The translations under genes and the position numbers were made by a program. Below are positions 1 to 8,572 of a stretch of DNA of 8,572 nt, in pieces (position 1 is the first letter of the stretch; the number at the start of each line of letters is the position of its first letter). The notes beneath the pieces were generated by a model. The model had not been told where the DNA came from. It was given only the letters and a program-made list of their open reading frames with translations, and searched no databases. This DNA is from Paracoccaceae bacterium (GTDB taxonomy: Bacteria; Pseudomonadota; Alphaproteobacteria; Rhodobacterales; Rhodobacteraceae), in NCBI GenBank assembly GCA_002400675.1, contig NVQY01000100.1:1-8572 (forward strand), read 5' to 3'.

Positions 1-899
1 GCGCTGGGGCTGGTCACGGCACCGTGACCGGCACGGTGATAGTGCAGGTACTGGTTGGGAAAGGTGCGCCGCGCCGTGGTGATCGCCGCCGGGCCGGTGA
101 CATAGCCATCCACAAGGAACGCCACATGATCGGCGTTTTCGCCAAATGTTTCGAGGATGAATTCACCCCGTGCCACCATTTCATAGTGATCGTCAGCGGT
201 GATGTTGGCCGAGAACAGCTTGGCCTCTCCGGTTTCGTCCTGTGCGCGTTTCATCGCGTCGGCCACCAGCGGAATGGTCTCTTTCAGCGGTGCGAACACC
301 TGGTTGCCCTGCGGTTCGTCGTTCTTGATGAAATCCCCACCCAGCCAGAAATCATAGCAGGCATTGGCAAAGGGACGCGGGCGCAGGCCCAGTTTCGGCT
401 TGATGATGGTGCCGACGATAAAGCCGCCATCAACCACCGGGCGTTCCAGCACGCGCCACAGGTCGGCGATGGTTGTTGACGGTCCGTCAAACAGGCGCAG
501 GAAACGTGGCGGGATGTAAAAGTCGTGGATCTTGGCGTGTTCCACGTCGCCCATGCCCTGGTTGTTGCCGATGCACAGGGTCAGGAACGAACACAGCATG
601 GCGCGCCCGTCGATGATGTTGCGGTCGAACAATTCCACCGGATAGGCGATCTTCATCAGGTTTTCGGCCTCGTTGATCTCATAGACCATGGCGTCAACGC
701 CGCGGGTGAAATCATCCGTGGTGGACACGGACACGTTGGTCCCTGTCGAACTTTCAGCAGCAAAATGCGCGGCGGTTTCAAGATAGCCCCCAAAGCCCGC
801 CTTGGGCTTCATGATATAGGCCACAAGAACATGTCCCTGATTGGCGATAAGGTCGGCTTCATTCAGGGAAAGGTCGGCGTAGCGATCTGACTGGTCCAT
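1..899 (-). CDS. cbbM: Form II RuBisCO large subunit, 3' end cut by window edge
   Basis: Ribulose-1,5-bisphosphate carboxylase/oxygenase form II, a cytosolic enzyme that adds CO2 to ribulose-1,5-bisphosphate to give two 3-phosphoglycerates; it needs no small subunit. About 299 codons are present and the frame is open to the left edge. Known form II enzymes have about 460 residues, so roughly the last third, including the loop 6 lysine, is missing. Relative to the Rhodospirillum rubrum enzyme the numbering is shifted by +1. Visible residues are E49 and N112 (which contact the partner active site), K167 and K169 in [10 protein letters not shown], the carbamylation site K192 with metal ligands D194 and E195 in [14 protein letters not shown], and H288-R289 in [14 protein letters not shown]. 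All catalytic residues in the visible part are intact. The ATG at 899 has an AGGAGA SD at 906-911 with a 6-nt spacer. It is the most distal operon gene in view, 43 nt after cbbA. Confidence 0.97.
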   Translation of the reverse strand, partial: MDQSDRYADLSLNEADLIANQGHVLVAYIMKPKAGFGGYLETAAHFAAESSTGTNVSVSTTDDFTRGVDAMVYEINEAENLMKIAYPVELFDRNIIDGRAMLCSFLTLCIGNNQGMGDVEHAKIHDFYIPPRFLRLFDGPSTTIADLWRVLERPVVDGGFIVGTIIKPKLGLRPRPFANACYDFWLGGDFIKNDEPQGNQVFAPLKETIPLVADAMKRAQDETGEAKLFSANITADDHYEMVARGEFILETFGENADHVAFLVDGYVTGPAAITTARRTFPNQYLHYHRAGHGAVTSPS

Positions 900-905
900 T
901 TGTAG

Positions 906-911
906 TCTCCT
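906..911 (-). promoter_or_regulatory. Ribosome binding site of cbbM
   Basis: AGGAGA, 6 nt before the cbbM ATG. It lies in the 43-nt gap after cbbA and is the only enzyme-gene SD here, apart from that of cbbF, that does not overlap or abut the preceding gene. This fits a strong, independent initiation site for an abundantly made protein. Confidence 0.75.
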
Positions 912-942
912 GTTCGTCGGTTTTCAGTGAAGTGTGGGTGGA

Positions 943-2025
943 TTATTCCGCAGCGCGTGCGGGGGTGATGCGAGGGTCAAGCGTGCCGTCGGCGTACCGC
1001 TTGGCCATGTCATCCATCGGGATGGGTTTGATGCCCGCCGCGTGGCCGGCGGTGCCAAAGCGTTCGAAACGGTCACGGCACAGATCCTCTAGCTCTTTCA
1101 TTGCCGGGATCAGGAATTTGCGCGGGTCGAACTCCTCAGGCTTTTCGGTGGCGATCTTGCGGAACTGACCGGTCATCGCCATGCGGCAATCGGTGTCGAT
1201 GTTGACCTTGCGCACACCCATCTTGATGCCACGTTCGATCTCTTCCACCGGCACGCCGTAGGTCTGGGGCATGTGCCCGCCGTGGGCATTGATCAGGTCC
1301 TGCAATTCCTGCGGCACTGACGACGACCCGTGCATCACCAGATGGGTGTTGGGCAGCTTGTCATGAATCCCGGCAATCGTCGCCATCGACAGGATGTCAC
1401 CATCCGGTTTGCGACTGAACTTATAGGCCCCATGGCTGGTGCCGCACGCAATCGCCAGCGCGTCACATTTGGTGCGCAGAACAAAATCCACCGCCTGATC
1501 CGGGTCGGTCAAAAGCTGTTCCTGGCTCAGCTTGCCTTCGGCACCCGATCCATCCTCTGCCGCCGCTTCGCCGGTTTCGAGTGAGCCGAGAATGCCCAAC
1601 TCCCCTTCAACCGAAGCGCCAACCGCGTGGGCGGCGGTGGTGACGCGGGTGGTGATATCGACGTTGTAATCATAATCAGCCGGGGTTTTCATGTCCTCCT
1701 CCAACGACCCGTCCATCATCACCGAAGTGAACCCGTGACGGATGGCCGACAGGCAGGTGGCGTCGTTGTTGCCGTGGTCCTGATGCATCACCACCGGGAT
1801 ATCGGGGTACATTTCCACCAGCGCCTGCACCATATGGCGCAGCATGATGTCGCCCGCATAAGATCGCGCACCTCGGCTGGCCTGAAGGATCACCGGCGCG
1901 CTGCACGCCTGCGCCGCCTGCATGATCGCCAGCCCCTGTTCCATGTTGTTGATGTTGAAGGCCGGGACGCCATAGGTGTTCTCGGCCGCATGATCCAGCA
2001 TCTGTCGTAGGGTTACGAGTGCCAT
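943..2025 (-). CDS. cbbA: Class II fructose-bisphosphate aldolase, Calvin cycle subtype
   Basis: Zinc-dependent aldolase of 360 residues. In the cycle it condenses dihydroxyacetone phosphate with glyceraldehyde-3-phosphate to fructose-1,6-bisphosphate; enzymes of this subtype often also make sedoheptulose-1,7-bisphosphate (family knowledge). The TIM-barrel landmarks are in order: HQDH at 81-84 (catalytic Asp83, zinc ligand His84), MDGS at 104-107, VEGELG at 139-144, GTSHGAY at 195-201 (His198, zinc) and MHGSSS at 231-236 (His232, zinc), followed by NIDTD at 275-279, a phosphate-binding region. The length and the long C-terminal tail fit the roughly 350-residue CbbA group rather than the shorter FbaA-type paralogues. 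The ATG has an AGGAGA SD at 2033-2038, 7 nt upstream, which overlaps the TGA stop of cbbK. The gene lies between cbbK and cbbM, as expected for a form II cbb operon. Confidence 0.96.
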   Translation of the reverse strand: MALVTLRQMLDHAAENTYGVPAFNINNMEQGLAIMQAAQACSAPVILQASRGARSYAGDIMLRHMVQALVEMYPDIPVVMHQDHGNNDATCLSAIRHGFTSVMMDGSLEEDMKTPADYDYNVDITTRVTTAAHAVGASVEGELGILGSLETGEAAAEDGSGAEGKLSQEQLLTDPDQAVDFVLRTKCDALAIACGTSHGAYKFSRKPDGDILSMATIAGIHDKLPNTHLVMHGSSSVPQELQDLINAHGGHMPQTYGVPVEEIERGIKMGVRKVNIDTDCRMAMTGQFRKIATEKPEEFDPRKFLIPAMKELEDLCRDRFERFGTAGHAAGIKPIPMDDMAKRYADGTLDPRITPARAAE

Positions 2026-2037
2026 GTTGTTGTCTCC

Positions 2038-3245
2038 TCAGGCTGCTTTTGCAGGGCCGCTAAGGGCCGCGATGCCGGGGAGCGTTTTGCCCTCCAGCCA
2101 TTCCAGAAATGCCCCACCCGCAGATGAAACATAGGTAAAGTCGTCGGCCACGCCGGCCATGTTCAGCGCCGCAACCGTGTCCCCACCGCCAGCTACGCAG
2201 GTGGCCAGACCTTCGCGCGCGAGATCAGCGGCAGAGCGGGCCAAAAGCACGGTGGACTGGTCAAAGGGCGGTACTTCGAACGCACCCAGCGGGCCGTTCC
2301 ACAGCACGGTTTCCGCGTCTGTCAGCACGTTCTGAAAGGCGGCCAGCGCTTGCGGGCCGGCGTCAAGGATCATGCAGTCATCCGGGCAGGCATAGGCGTC
2401 AATCACCCGCGCCCGTGCCCCGGCGCGGAATTCGCGCGCGACGATCACGTCCTTGGGTAGGTGCAGCGCACAGCCAGACTTTGCGGCCAACGCCTTGATT
2501 TCAGCCACCGTTTCGACCTGATCGGCCTCGTACAGCGACGTGCCCATGGGCGCGCCGTTGGCAAACAGGAACGTGTTGGCCATGCCGCCACCGATGATGA
2601 TGCCGTCCAGCTTTTGCACGAGGTTCTTCAGCACGGCGATCTTGCTCGACACTTTCGCACCGCCGATGATGGCGACGGACGGACGTTTGGGGGCGTCCAG
2701 CGCGGTGCTGAGCGCGTCAATTTCCTCGATCATCAGCGGCCCGGCGGCGGCAGGCAGCAGATGCGCCAGCGCCTCGGTCGAGGCATGGGCGCGGTGGGCG
2801 CAGGAAAAGGCGTCGTTGACATAGATGTCGCCAAGCCGGGCCAATGCGGTGGCATAGCCAAAGTCGTTGCTGGTCTCGCCCGCGTTCAGGCGCAGGTTTT
2901 CGCACAACAGAACCTCTCCGTCCTGCAAGTCGTTCGACTGACGCAGGGCGGCGGCGGTGTTGGAGGTCTCGGCAAAGGCAACCGGCACCCCCAGCGCCTC
3001 GGACAGGGCCGGGCGCAGCATATCAACCGAGAATTCGCCGCTGGTGTCGCCGGCGGTTGGCCGCCCGAAATGGGTCAGGATCACCAGCCGCGCGCCACGC
3101 TGCAACAACGGGCGCATACCGGCGGCAAAGCGGGTGATGCGGGTGGCGTCGGTGATGGTGTCGCCATCGGTGGGCACGTTCAGATCGGCCCGCACCAACA
3201 GCCGTTTCCCGGCCACGTCAAAATCGCTTATGCGGGGGATATCGG

Positions 3246-3249
<4 letters not shown>
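2038..3249 (-). CDS. cbbK: Phosphoglycerate kinase
   Basis: Cytosolic kinase of 403 residues that phosphorylates 3-phosphoglycerate with ATP to 1,3-bisphosphoglycerate, the step between RuBisCO and CbbG; it also serves glycolysis and gluconeogenesis in reverse. Family signatures are in order: VRADLNVP at 19-26 and HFGRP at 60-64 (substrate side of the N-domain), NDAFSCAHRAHAS at 145-157, GGAKVSSKI at 196-204, LWNGPLGAFE at 316-325, and the nucleotide-binding GGGDTVAAL at 354-362 with SSAGGAFLEWLEGK at 375-388. No key residue is missing. An in-frame ATG exists at 3303, but it lies within cbbG. I chose 3249 because MTDIPRISDFDVAGKRLLVR is the usual family N-terminus and a GGGGA SD sits 7 nt upstream. 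This start overlaps the cbbG stop as ATGA, so translation is probably coupled. It may be the only pgk of the organism or a second copy; the window cannot tell. The neutral gene name is pgk. Confidence 0.96.
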
Positions 3250-4244
<995 letters not shown>

Positions 4245-4253
4245 ATCAACCTC

Positions 4254-6245
4254 TTATGCGGTTAGTTTTTGCGCCAGTGCGACCACGGCGGCAGTCGTGA
4301 TGCCAAACTGCGCGTAAAGTTCCGGTGCTGGTGCCGAGGCCCCGAACCCGGTCATGCCGACAAACCCGTCCTTGCGGTCCAGCAGCGTATCCCAGCTTTG
4401 ACGAATGGCGGCCTCGATGCCGATGCGGGGCGCTGTGCCCAGCACTTCGGCGCGGTAATCATCGTCTTGTGCGTCGAACAGCTCAAAGCACGGGGCCGAG
4501 ACCACGGCGGCGTTGATGCCCTTGGCTTTCAGCGCCTCGGCGGCCTCAACCGCCAGTTCGATTTCCGACCCGGTGGCGATCAGGGTGATGTCGCGTTTGC
4601 CGGGTGTCTCGCGCAGGACATAGGCCCCGCGTGCGGTCATGTTGGCGTCTGTGTGTTCGGTGCGCACCACCGGCAGACCCTGACGCGACAGGCACATCAG
4701 ACTGGGTGTGCCGGGCGACAGAATGGCGATTTCCCAGGCTTCGGCGGCTTCCACCGCATCGGCGGGACGGATCACGTTGAGGTTGGGAATGGCGCGCAAG
4801 GACGCGATGGTCTCCACCGGCTGATGGGTCGGGCCGTCTTCGCCAAGGCCGATGCTGTCGTGGGTCATCACATAGGTCACGGGCACGTTCATCAGTGCGG
4901 ACAGGCGGATCGCGGGGCGGCAATAGTCGGCAAAGGCCAGAAACGTGCCGCCGTAGGTGACGAACCCGCCATGCAGCGCGATGCCGTTCATCGCCGCCGC
5001 CATGGCATGTTCGCGCACGCCGTAATGGATGTAGTCGCCACCGTAGTTGTCGCGGTTCATCGGCGTCATATCACTGGTACGGGTCAGGTTGGACCCAGTC
5101 AGGTCCGCCGAGCCGCCAATCGAATTGGGCAGGGTGGCGTTGACCACTTCCAGCGCCATCTGCGACGCCTTGCGGGTGGCCACCTTGGGTTGATCTGCGG
5201 ATAGACCCGCCTTGTAGGACGCGATTTTTGTGCGCAATGGCCCTGGGTCCGGGCGGTCCAGTGACTTGGCAAACGCCAACCCTTGCGTGTCCTGCTCCAG
5301 CCGGGTTTGCCATTCAGCACGGGCCGCATTGCCGCGTGCGGCGATTGCGCCCCAGGCGGCGTAAACGTCGTCAGGAATTTCAAACGCGGGGCTGTTCCAG
5401 CCAAGACCCTTGCGCGCGGCGGCGATCTCGTCGTCACCCAGCGGCGCGCCGTGGGTCGCGGCGGTGCCCTGTTTGTTGGGGGCGCCAAAACCGATGATGG
5501 TGCGGCAGGCGATCATTGACGGGCGACCATCTGCCTTCGCGGCTTCAATGGCGGTGGCAATCGCGCCCTTGTCATGACCGTCGACCTGTTGCACATGCCA
5601 GCCAGCGGCGGCAAAGCGCGCCATTTGGTCGGTCGAGGTCGACACGTCCGTCGCCCCGTCAATGGTGATCTTGTTGTCGTCCCAGAACACCACAAGGCGG
5701 CCAAGCCCCATATGTCCGGCCATATCAATGGCTTCGTGGCTGATGCCTTCCATCAGGCAGCCATCACCGACGATGACATAAGTGTGGTGATCCACCAGAT
5801 CGTCACCAAAGCGCGCGTTGTGCATGCGTTCGGCCATCGCCATGCCCACAGCGGTGGAGATGCCCTGACCCAGCGGGCCGGTGGTGGTTTCAATGCCCTT
5901 GGCGTGGCCATATTCCGGGTGGCCCGCAGTGCGTGCGCCCCACTGGCGGAAATTGCGGATCTGGTCCATGCCCATATCGTCGTAGCCCAGCAGATGGTTG
6001 ATCGCATAGACCAGCATCGACCCGTGTCCCGCGCTCATCACAAAGCGGTCGCGGTCGGGCCATTTGTCATCCGCAGGGTCGATTTTGATAAAGCGATTGA
6101 ACAGGACCGTGGCCACATCGGCCATGCCCATCGGCGCGCCGGGGTGGCCGGAATTGGCGGCCTGAATGGCATCCATCGCCAGCACGCGGATGGCGTTGGC
6201 CATGGTGTCTTCGGTGCTGGTTTCAATCTGGGATTGGGTGTTCAT
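4254..6245 (-). CDS. cbbT: Transketolase
   Basis: Thiamine-diphosphate enzyme of 663 residues that moves two-carbon ketol units from fructose-6-phosphate and sedoheptulose-7-phosphate to glyceraldehyde-3-phosphate, giving erythrose-4-phosphate and pentose phosphates. Domains in order: an N-terminal ThDP pyrophosphate domain with SGHPGAPMG at 32-40, SAGHGS at 71-76, the GDG...N metal motif (GDG 160-162, Asn191) and THGAPLG at 264-270; a middle pyrimidine domain with [13 protein letters not shown] at 409-421 (catalytic Glu412) and [14 protein letters not shown] at 463-476; and a C-terminal domain with ATGSEIELA at 557-565. Length and residues are normal. An upstream in-frame ATG at 6281 would extend it by 12 residues into cbbP. 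I prefer 6245, which has an AGGAGA SD at 6251-6256 with a 5-nt spacer. The next ATG, 14 codons further on, lacks such support. Confidence 0.96.
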   Translation of the reverse strand: MNTQSQIETSTEDTMANAIRVLAMDAIQAANSGHPGAPMGMADVATVLFNRFIKIDPADDKWPDRDRFVMSAGHGSMLVYAINHLLGYDDMGMDQIRNFRQWGARTAGHPEYGHAKGIETTTGPLGQGISTAVGMAMAERMHNARFGDDLVDHHTYVIVGDGCLMEGISHEAIDMAGHMGLGRLVVFWDDNKITIDGATDVSTSTDQMARFAAAGWHVQQVDGHDKGAIATAIEAAKADGRPSMIACRTIIGFGAPNKQGTAATHGAPLGDDEIAAARKGLGWNSPAFEIPDDVYAAWGAIAARGNAARAEWQTRLEQDTQGLAFAKSLDRPDPGPLRTKIASYKAGLSADQPKVATRKASQMALEVVNATLPNSIGGSADLTGSNLTRTSDMTPMNRDNYGGDYIHYGVREHAMAAAMNGIALHGGFVTYGGTFLAFADYCRPAIRLSALMNVPVTYVMTHDSIGLGEDGPTHQPVETIASLRAIPNLNVIRPADAVEAAEAWEIAILSPGTPSLMCLSRQGLPVVRTEHTDANMTARGAYVLRETPGKRDITLIATGSEIELAVEAAEALKAKGINAAVVSAPCFELFDAQDDDYRAEVLGTAPRIGIEAAIRQSWDTLLDRKDGFVGMTGFGASAPAPELYAQFGITTAAVVALAQKLTA

Positions 6246-6250
6246 AACGT

Positions 6251-6256
6251 TCTCCT
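6251..6256 (-). promoter_or_regulatory. Ribosome binding site fixing the cbbT start
   Basis: AGGAGA, 5 nt before the ATG at 6245, overlaps the TGA stop of cbbP (6256-6258). It supports the 6245 start over the upstream ATG at 6281. Confidence 0.8.
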
Positions 6257-7128
6257 CAGGCGCGCTTGGATTCGCTGACAAGGCGGTGAACCATCGGGGT
6301 AAAGATCAGCTGCATCGCCAGATCCATCTTGCCACCGGGGATGACGATGGAGTTGGCCCGGCTCATCCAGCTGTCGTGGATCATCGAGGTCAGATAGGGA
6401 AAGTCGATGCCGCGCGGATTGCGGAACCGGATCACCACAAGGCTTTCATCCGGGGTGGGAATCCAGCGGGCGACAAACGGATCGGACGTGTCGACCACCG
6501 GCACCCGCTGAAAGTTCACATCCGTCTGGATGAACTGCGGCGTGATGCAATGCACATAGGCGTGCATGCGGCGCAGGATCACGTCAGTCACGGCCTCGGT
6601 CGAATAGCCACGGCTGTCCTTGTCGCGGTGAATCTTCTGGATCCATTCCAGATTGATCACCGGAACCACGCCGATCTTGAGGTCGGTCAGCGCGGGCAGG
6701 TCAACATCGTCGTTCTTAACCGCGCCGTGCAGGCCTTCGTAGAACAACAGATCCGAATCGTCAGCGAAATCGGCCCAGCCGGTGAATTTGCCAGGGTCTG
6801 TGCCAAAACGATCAGCCTCTTCGACGCTGTGCACATAATGCCGGGTCTGGCCCTTGCCGGTTTCGCCGTAGATGCGGAAAATGTCCTCAAGCTTGCCCAA
6901 CTCGTTGGCGTCATACGAGAAATGCGAGAACGTCTGGTCCCCTGAGGCCTTGCGGCTTTCCAGTTCGGCCTTCATCGCCACGCGGTCATAGCGGTGAAAG
7001 GCGTCGCCTTCGATGCTGACCGACTTGATGCCCTCGCGGCGGAAAATCTGCTCAAACGTGGACTGGACCGTCGATGTTCCCGCGCCGGAAGACCCGGTGA
7101 CCGAAATGATGGGATGTTTCTTGCTCAT
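6256..7128 (-). CDS. cbbP: Phosphoribulokinase, NADH-regulated bacterial type
   Basis: Phosphorylates ribulose-5-phosphate with ATP to ribulose-1,5-bisphosphate, the RuBisCO substrate; it is unique to the Calvin cycle. The 290-residue length is that of the octameric proteobacterial class. Numbering coincides with the R. sphaeroides enzyme: P-loop GSSGAGTST at 12-20, catalytic base Asp42, His45, Arg49, His100, Walker B Glu131 (FYEGLHGAV, 129-137), Lys165, Arg168, Arg173 and Arg186-Arg187. Arg31, Arg234 and Arg257, linked in that enzyme to allosteric NADH activation, are also present, so control by NADH (and inhibition by AMP) is expected. A start at 7245 would add 39 unrelated residues that overlap cbbF. 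The ATG at 7128 is chosen for the family N-terminus ([15 protein letters not shown]) and a GAGGA SD at 7136-7140. The gap to cbbF is 10 nt. Confidence 0.97.
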   Translation of the reverse strand: MSKKHPIISVTGSSGAGTSTVQSTFEQIFRREGIKSVSIEGDAFHRYDRVAMKAELESRKASGDQTFSHFSYDANELGKLEDIFRIYGETGKGQTRHYVHSVEEADRFGTDPGKFTGWADFADDSDLLFYEGLHGAVKNDDVDLPALTDLKIGVVPVINLEWIQKIHRDKDSRGYSTEAVTDVILRRMHAYVHCITPQFIQTDVNFQRVPVVDTSDPFVARWIPTPDESLVVIRFRNPRGIDFPYLTSMIHDSWMSRANSIVIPGGKMDLAMQLIFTPMVHRLVSESKRA

Positions 7129-7135
7129 GTCGCTA

Positions 7136-7140
7136 TCCTC
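7136..7140 (-). promoter_or_regulatory. Ribosome binding site fixing the cbbP start
   Basis: GAGGA, 7 nt before the ATG at 7128, shares two bases with the cbbF TGA stop (7139-7141). It supports 7128 over the longer frame opening at 7245. Confidence 0.8.
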
Positions 7141-8143
7141 AGGCTCTGAAAAGACCGCGTGTGCCGAACAGGGCAGACACTTCTTCGTCGGGAAGGTCGT
7201 TATAGGCGCGCACCCGGTCCACCATTTCCGAGGTGCCGAACACAAACGGGGTGCGTCCGTGCAGTTCTTCGGCGGATTGTCCCAGAATGCGGTCGATGCC
7301 GTCGGTGGCCGTGCCGCCTGCCTGTTCGATCAGCATGGCGATGGGGGCGCATTCATAGATCATGCGCAACCGGCCCTTTGCGTAGCCTTTGCGGCTGTCA
7401 CCGGGGTACAAAAAGATGCCTCCCCGGCTGAGGATGCGGTGGGTTTCGGCAACCAGCGACGCGACCCAACGCATGTTGAAGTTCTGTTCGCGCGGCCCGT
7501 CAGCGCCAGCAAGGCAATCGTCGATATAGGCGCGCACCGGCTTAGGCCAGTGGCGATAGTTCGACGCGTTGATGGCAAACTCGGTCGAGGTTTCCGGCAT
7601 GGTCAGCGCCTTGTCGGTCAGCACGAACGTATTGGTTTCCGGGTCGAGGACATAGGATTGCACGCCGTTGCCGAAGGTGACGATCAACGCGGTCTGCGGG
7701 CCGTAGATGATATAGCCGCCTGCCAGTTGTTCATTGGCCGGGCGCAGGAACGACGGGTTGGCCTCGTCCTTGGCCGGGAAGATCGAAAAGATCGTGCCGA
7801 TCGACACGTTGACGTCGATGTTGGACGAACCATCCAGCGGGTCGATGGCCAATGCAAACGGCCCACCCTTGTCGATTTCAATCGCCTCATCCTGTTCCTC
7901 AGAGGCGTACCAGCGCACGCCAGAGCCGGCCAGCGCCGCCTCGAACGCATCATCAGCAAGGATATCGAGCGCCTTTTGCCCGTCGCCGCCGATGTTGCTG
8001 CCGACCTCATGACCCAGTGATCCCCCCAAGGGGCCGCGGGCAATTCGATGGGCCAGATCGCGACCAACGCGGCATAAGGCGTCTATCGGCGCGCTTAGCT
8101 CGGCTGGGATGTGTTCTGGGCTGATTATTGGTTGTTCGGCCAT
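7139..8143 (-). CDS. cbbF: Class I fructose-1,6-bisphosphatase
   Basis: Mg-dependent phosphatase of 334 residues that hydrolyses fructose-1,6-bisphosphate to fructose-6-phosphate. Calvin-cycle enzymes of this group often also act on sedoheptulose-1,7-bisphosphate (family knowledge; activity here not shown). Signatures: GDGQKALD at 53-60, metal-binding SEEQ at 81-84 (Glu82, Glu83), the inositol-phosphatase-superfamily motif [10 protein letters not shown] at 101-110 (Asp101, Asp104), NYRHW at 195-199, GGIFLYPGD at 241-249, and [14 protein letters not shown] at 256-269 with the metal-ligand Glu264. No extra redox cysteine loop like that of the chloroplast enzyme is apparent. It is the first gene of the operon, next to the divergent cbbR. 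The ATG at 8143 has a purine-rich SD (AAGGGG, about 8151-8156) and is the first residue of a normal family N-terminus. The stop overlaps the cbbP SD. Confidence 0.96.
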   Translation of the reverse strand: MAEQPIISPEHIPAELSAPIDALCRVGRDLAHRIARGPLGGSLGHEVGSNIGGDGQKALDILADDAFEAALAGSGVRWYASEEQDEAIEIDKGGPFALAIDPLDGSSNIDVNVSIGTIFSIFPAKDEANPSFLRPANEQLAGGYIIYGPQTALIVTFGNGVQSYVLDPETNTFVLTDKALTMPETSTEFAINASNYRHWPKPVRAYIDDCLAGADGPREQNFNMRWVASLVAETHRILSRGGIFLYPGDSRKGYAKGRLRMIYECAPIAMLIEQAGGTATDGIDRILGQSAEELHGRTPFVFGTSEMVDRVRAYNDLPDEEVSALFGTRGLFRA

Positions 8144-8165
8144 TCACGGCCCCCTTCCCGTGATG

Positions 8166-8195
8166 ATTATTCCCCTTGATATTCCCTGATTGGAA
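8166..8195 (-). promoter_or_regulatory. Candidate cbbF operon promoter
   Basis: On the minus strand an AATAAT -10 element (8171-8166, 5 of 6 matches to TATAAT) lies 18 nt downstream of a poor -35, TTCCAA (8195-8190, 3 of 6). A weak -35 is typical of activator-dependent promoters. Transcription would start near 8159, leaving a leader of about 16 nt that contains the cbbF SD. The TNA array would then cover about -7 to -81, the usual range for a LysR-type activator. It is a prediction from consensus only. Confidence 0.4.
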
Positions 8196-8204
8196 TTTTA
8201 AAGA
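8176..8204 (+). promoter_or_regulatory. Weak candidate cbbR promoter
   Basis: TTGATA (8176-8181; 5 of 6 to TTGACA) is followed after 17 nt by TAAAGA (8199-8204), a poor -10 with 3 of 6 matches. It lies fully within the TNA array, so bound CbbR would cover it. The AT-rich composition makes chance matches easy. Confidence 0.2.
8181..8196. repeat. Perfect inverted repeat ATTCC-N6-GGAAT
   Basis: Two 5-bp arms (8181-8185 and 8192-8196) flank a 6-nt centre in the cbbR-cbbF intergenic region. The repeat overlaps the TGA triplet at 8187 and the putative -35 of the cbbF promoter. It could be part of a CbbR half-site pair or the target of a second regulator. It is too short to be a terminator. Confidence 0.45.
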
Positions 8205-8241
8205 AATTTAAAAATGCTGAAACGAGATTAAGAAAAATTGA

Positions 8242-8572
8242 ATGAAACGGCTGGAAGCCCTTACCTTTAAGCAGTTACGCGCCCTTGATAGCGTCGCATC
8301 GACCGGATCAATCAGCCGGGCGGCGGAAATGTTACTGCTAACACCGCCCGCCGTGCATTCGCAACTTAAGGCGTTAGAGGCAAATTTCGCCTGTGAAATG
8401 CTGCATCGTGATTCGCACGGGCGGTTTATCCTGACCGGCGAAGGCGCGGCATTGTTAGAGGCGCACAAGCGCTCGCAGTCGGATTTTCGCATGGCTTTGC
8501 AGCGGATCGACGCCCTGCACAAGGGGCTTGCCGGCACCGTGGTTCTGGGTGTGGTCAGCACCGGCAAGTATT
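8242..8572 (+). CDS. cbbR: LysR-type regulator CbbR, 3' end cut by window edge
   Basis: N-terminal 110 codons of a LysR-type transcription factor; the frame is open at the right edge, and full-length members have about 300 residues. The winged helix-turn-helix lies at about residues 7-66: LTFKQLRALDSVASTGSISR, then AAEMLLLTPPAVHSQLKALE, where the recognition helix is expected, then the wing with GRFILTGEGAALL. A linker helix follows, and the start of the effector domain reads GTVVLGVVSTGKY, which resembles the CbbR subfamily. Divergent placement 98 nt from cbbF supports the assignment. In known systems CbbR activates cbb operons in response to metabolites such as ribulose-1,5-bisphosphate. 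An in-frame TGA at 8239-8241 directly precedes the ATG, so this is the first possible start; the SD is weak (AAGAAA, purine-rich). Codons are less GC-biased (TTA, CTA leucines) than in the cbb enzymes. The effector-binding domain is outside the window. Confidence 0.9.
   Translation, partial: MKRLEALTFKQLRALDSVASTGSISRAAEMLLLTPPAVHSQLKALEANFACEMLHRDSHGRFILTGEGAALLEAHKRSQSDFRMALQRIDALHKGLAGTVVLGVVSTGKY

Larger units (their letters stand above)
8167..8241. promoter_or_regulatory. Probable CbbR operator: phased TNA triplets
   Basis: Eight TNA triplets start at 8167 (TTA), 8177 (TGA), 8187 (TGA), 8198 (TTA), 8208 (TTA), 8218 (TGA), 8228 (TTA) and 8239 (TGA). The gaps are 7, 7, 8, 7, 7, 7 and 8 nt, close to one helical turn each. 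The described CbbR target, as I recall it from facultative autotrophs, is TNA-N7/8-TNA, a special case of the LysR T-N11-A box. TNA reads as TNA on either strand, so the sites serve both divergent promoters. The array reaches the base before the cbbR start codon, so autoregulation of cbbR is likely. The triplets are seen directly; that CbbR binds them is inferred. Confidence 0.7.

Noticed and set aside
900..942. Possible terminator or hairpin between cbbA and cbbM
   Set aside because: Only a trivial TTCA/TGAA pairing with no loop room and no T tract; cbbM is most likely co-transcribed.
4269..5204. Plus-strand open frame of 311 codons opposite cbbT
   Set aside because: Same kind of shadow; low-complexity Gly/His/Arg-rich product, no SD context, and full overlap with a well conserved transketolase.
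6246..6281. N-terminal extension of cbbT starting at 6281
   Set aside because: It would overlap cbbP, adds residues not expected in transketolase, and the strong SD points to 6245.
7129..7245. N-terminal extension of cbbP starting at 7245
   Set aside because: The added 39 residues are an out-of-frame read of the cbbF C-terminus; the SD and family N-terminus indicate 7128.
7013..8020. Plus-strand open frame of 335 codons opposite cbbP and cbbF
   Set aside because: Spans two real genes and their junction on the other strand; no family resemblance.
8208..8567. Minus-strand open frame of 119 codons opposite cbbR
   Set aside because: Antisense to a clear LysR helix-turn-helix domain; no recognisable product.

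Overview
The window is the promoter-proximal part of a form II Calvin-Benson-Bassham (CBB) carbon-fixation operon, with its divergent LysR-type regulator at the right end. The genes are GC-rich, starts are preceded by good Shine-Dalgarno (SD) sequences, and the proteins closely match those of phototrophic and chemotrophic Alphaproteobacteria. The phosphoribulokinase even matches Rhodobacter sphaeroides residue numbering at every functional position checked. I infer a member of the Rhodobacterales or a close relative, but the species cannot be named from the sequence alone.

Layout, read right to left along the minus strand from about 8143: cbbF (fructose-1,6-bisphosphatase), cbbP (phosphoribulokinase), cbbT (transketolase), cbbG (glyceraldehyde-3-phosphate dehydrogenase), cbbK (phosphoglycerate kinase), cbbA (class II aldolase), cbbM (form II RuBisCO, cut by the left edge after about 299 residues). 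Gaps between genes are 9-12 nt, except a 4-nt overlap at cbbG/cbbK and a 43-nt gap before cbbM. On the plus strand, cbbR starts at 8242 and runs off the right edge after 110 codons. The only real intergenic region, 8144-8241, is an AT-rich island between GC-rich genes and must hold both divergent promoters and the CbbR operator.

Together the genes supply most of the cycle. CbbM fixes CO2 onto ribulose-1,5-bisphosphate. CbbK and CbbG reduce 3-phosphoglycerate to glyceraldehyde-3-phosphate. CbbA, CbbF and CbbT carry out aldol condensation, dephosphorylation and carbon shuffling to regenerate pentose phosphates. CbbP makes ribulose-1,5-bisphosphate. Triose-phosphate isomerase, ribose-5-phosphate isomerase and pentose-5-phosphate epimerase are not in the window.

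The pathway is well known, and I found no undescribed system, mobile element, CRISPR array or RNA gene. The points most worth a second look are: a run of eight TNA triplets spaced 10-11 bp across the whole cbbR-cbbF intergenic region, resembling a multi-site CbbR operator; residue changes in CbbG that predict NADPH rather than NADH use; and cbbK lying inside a form II operon.
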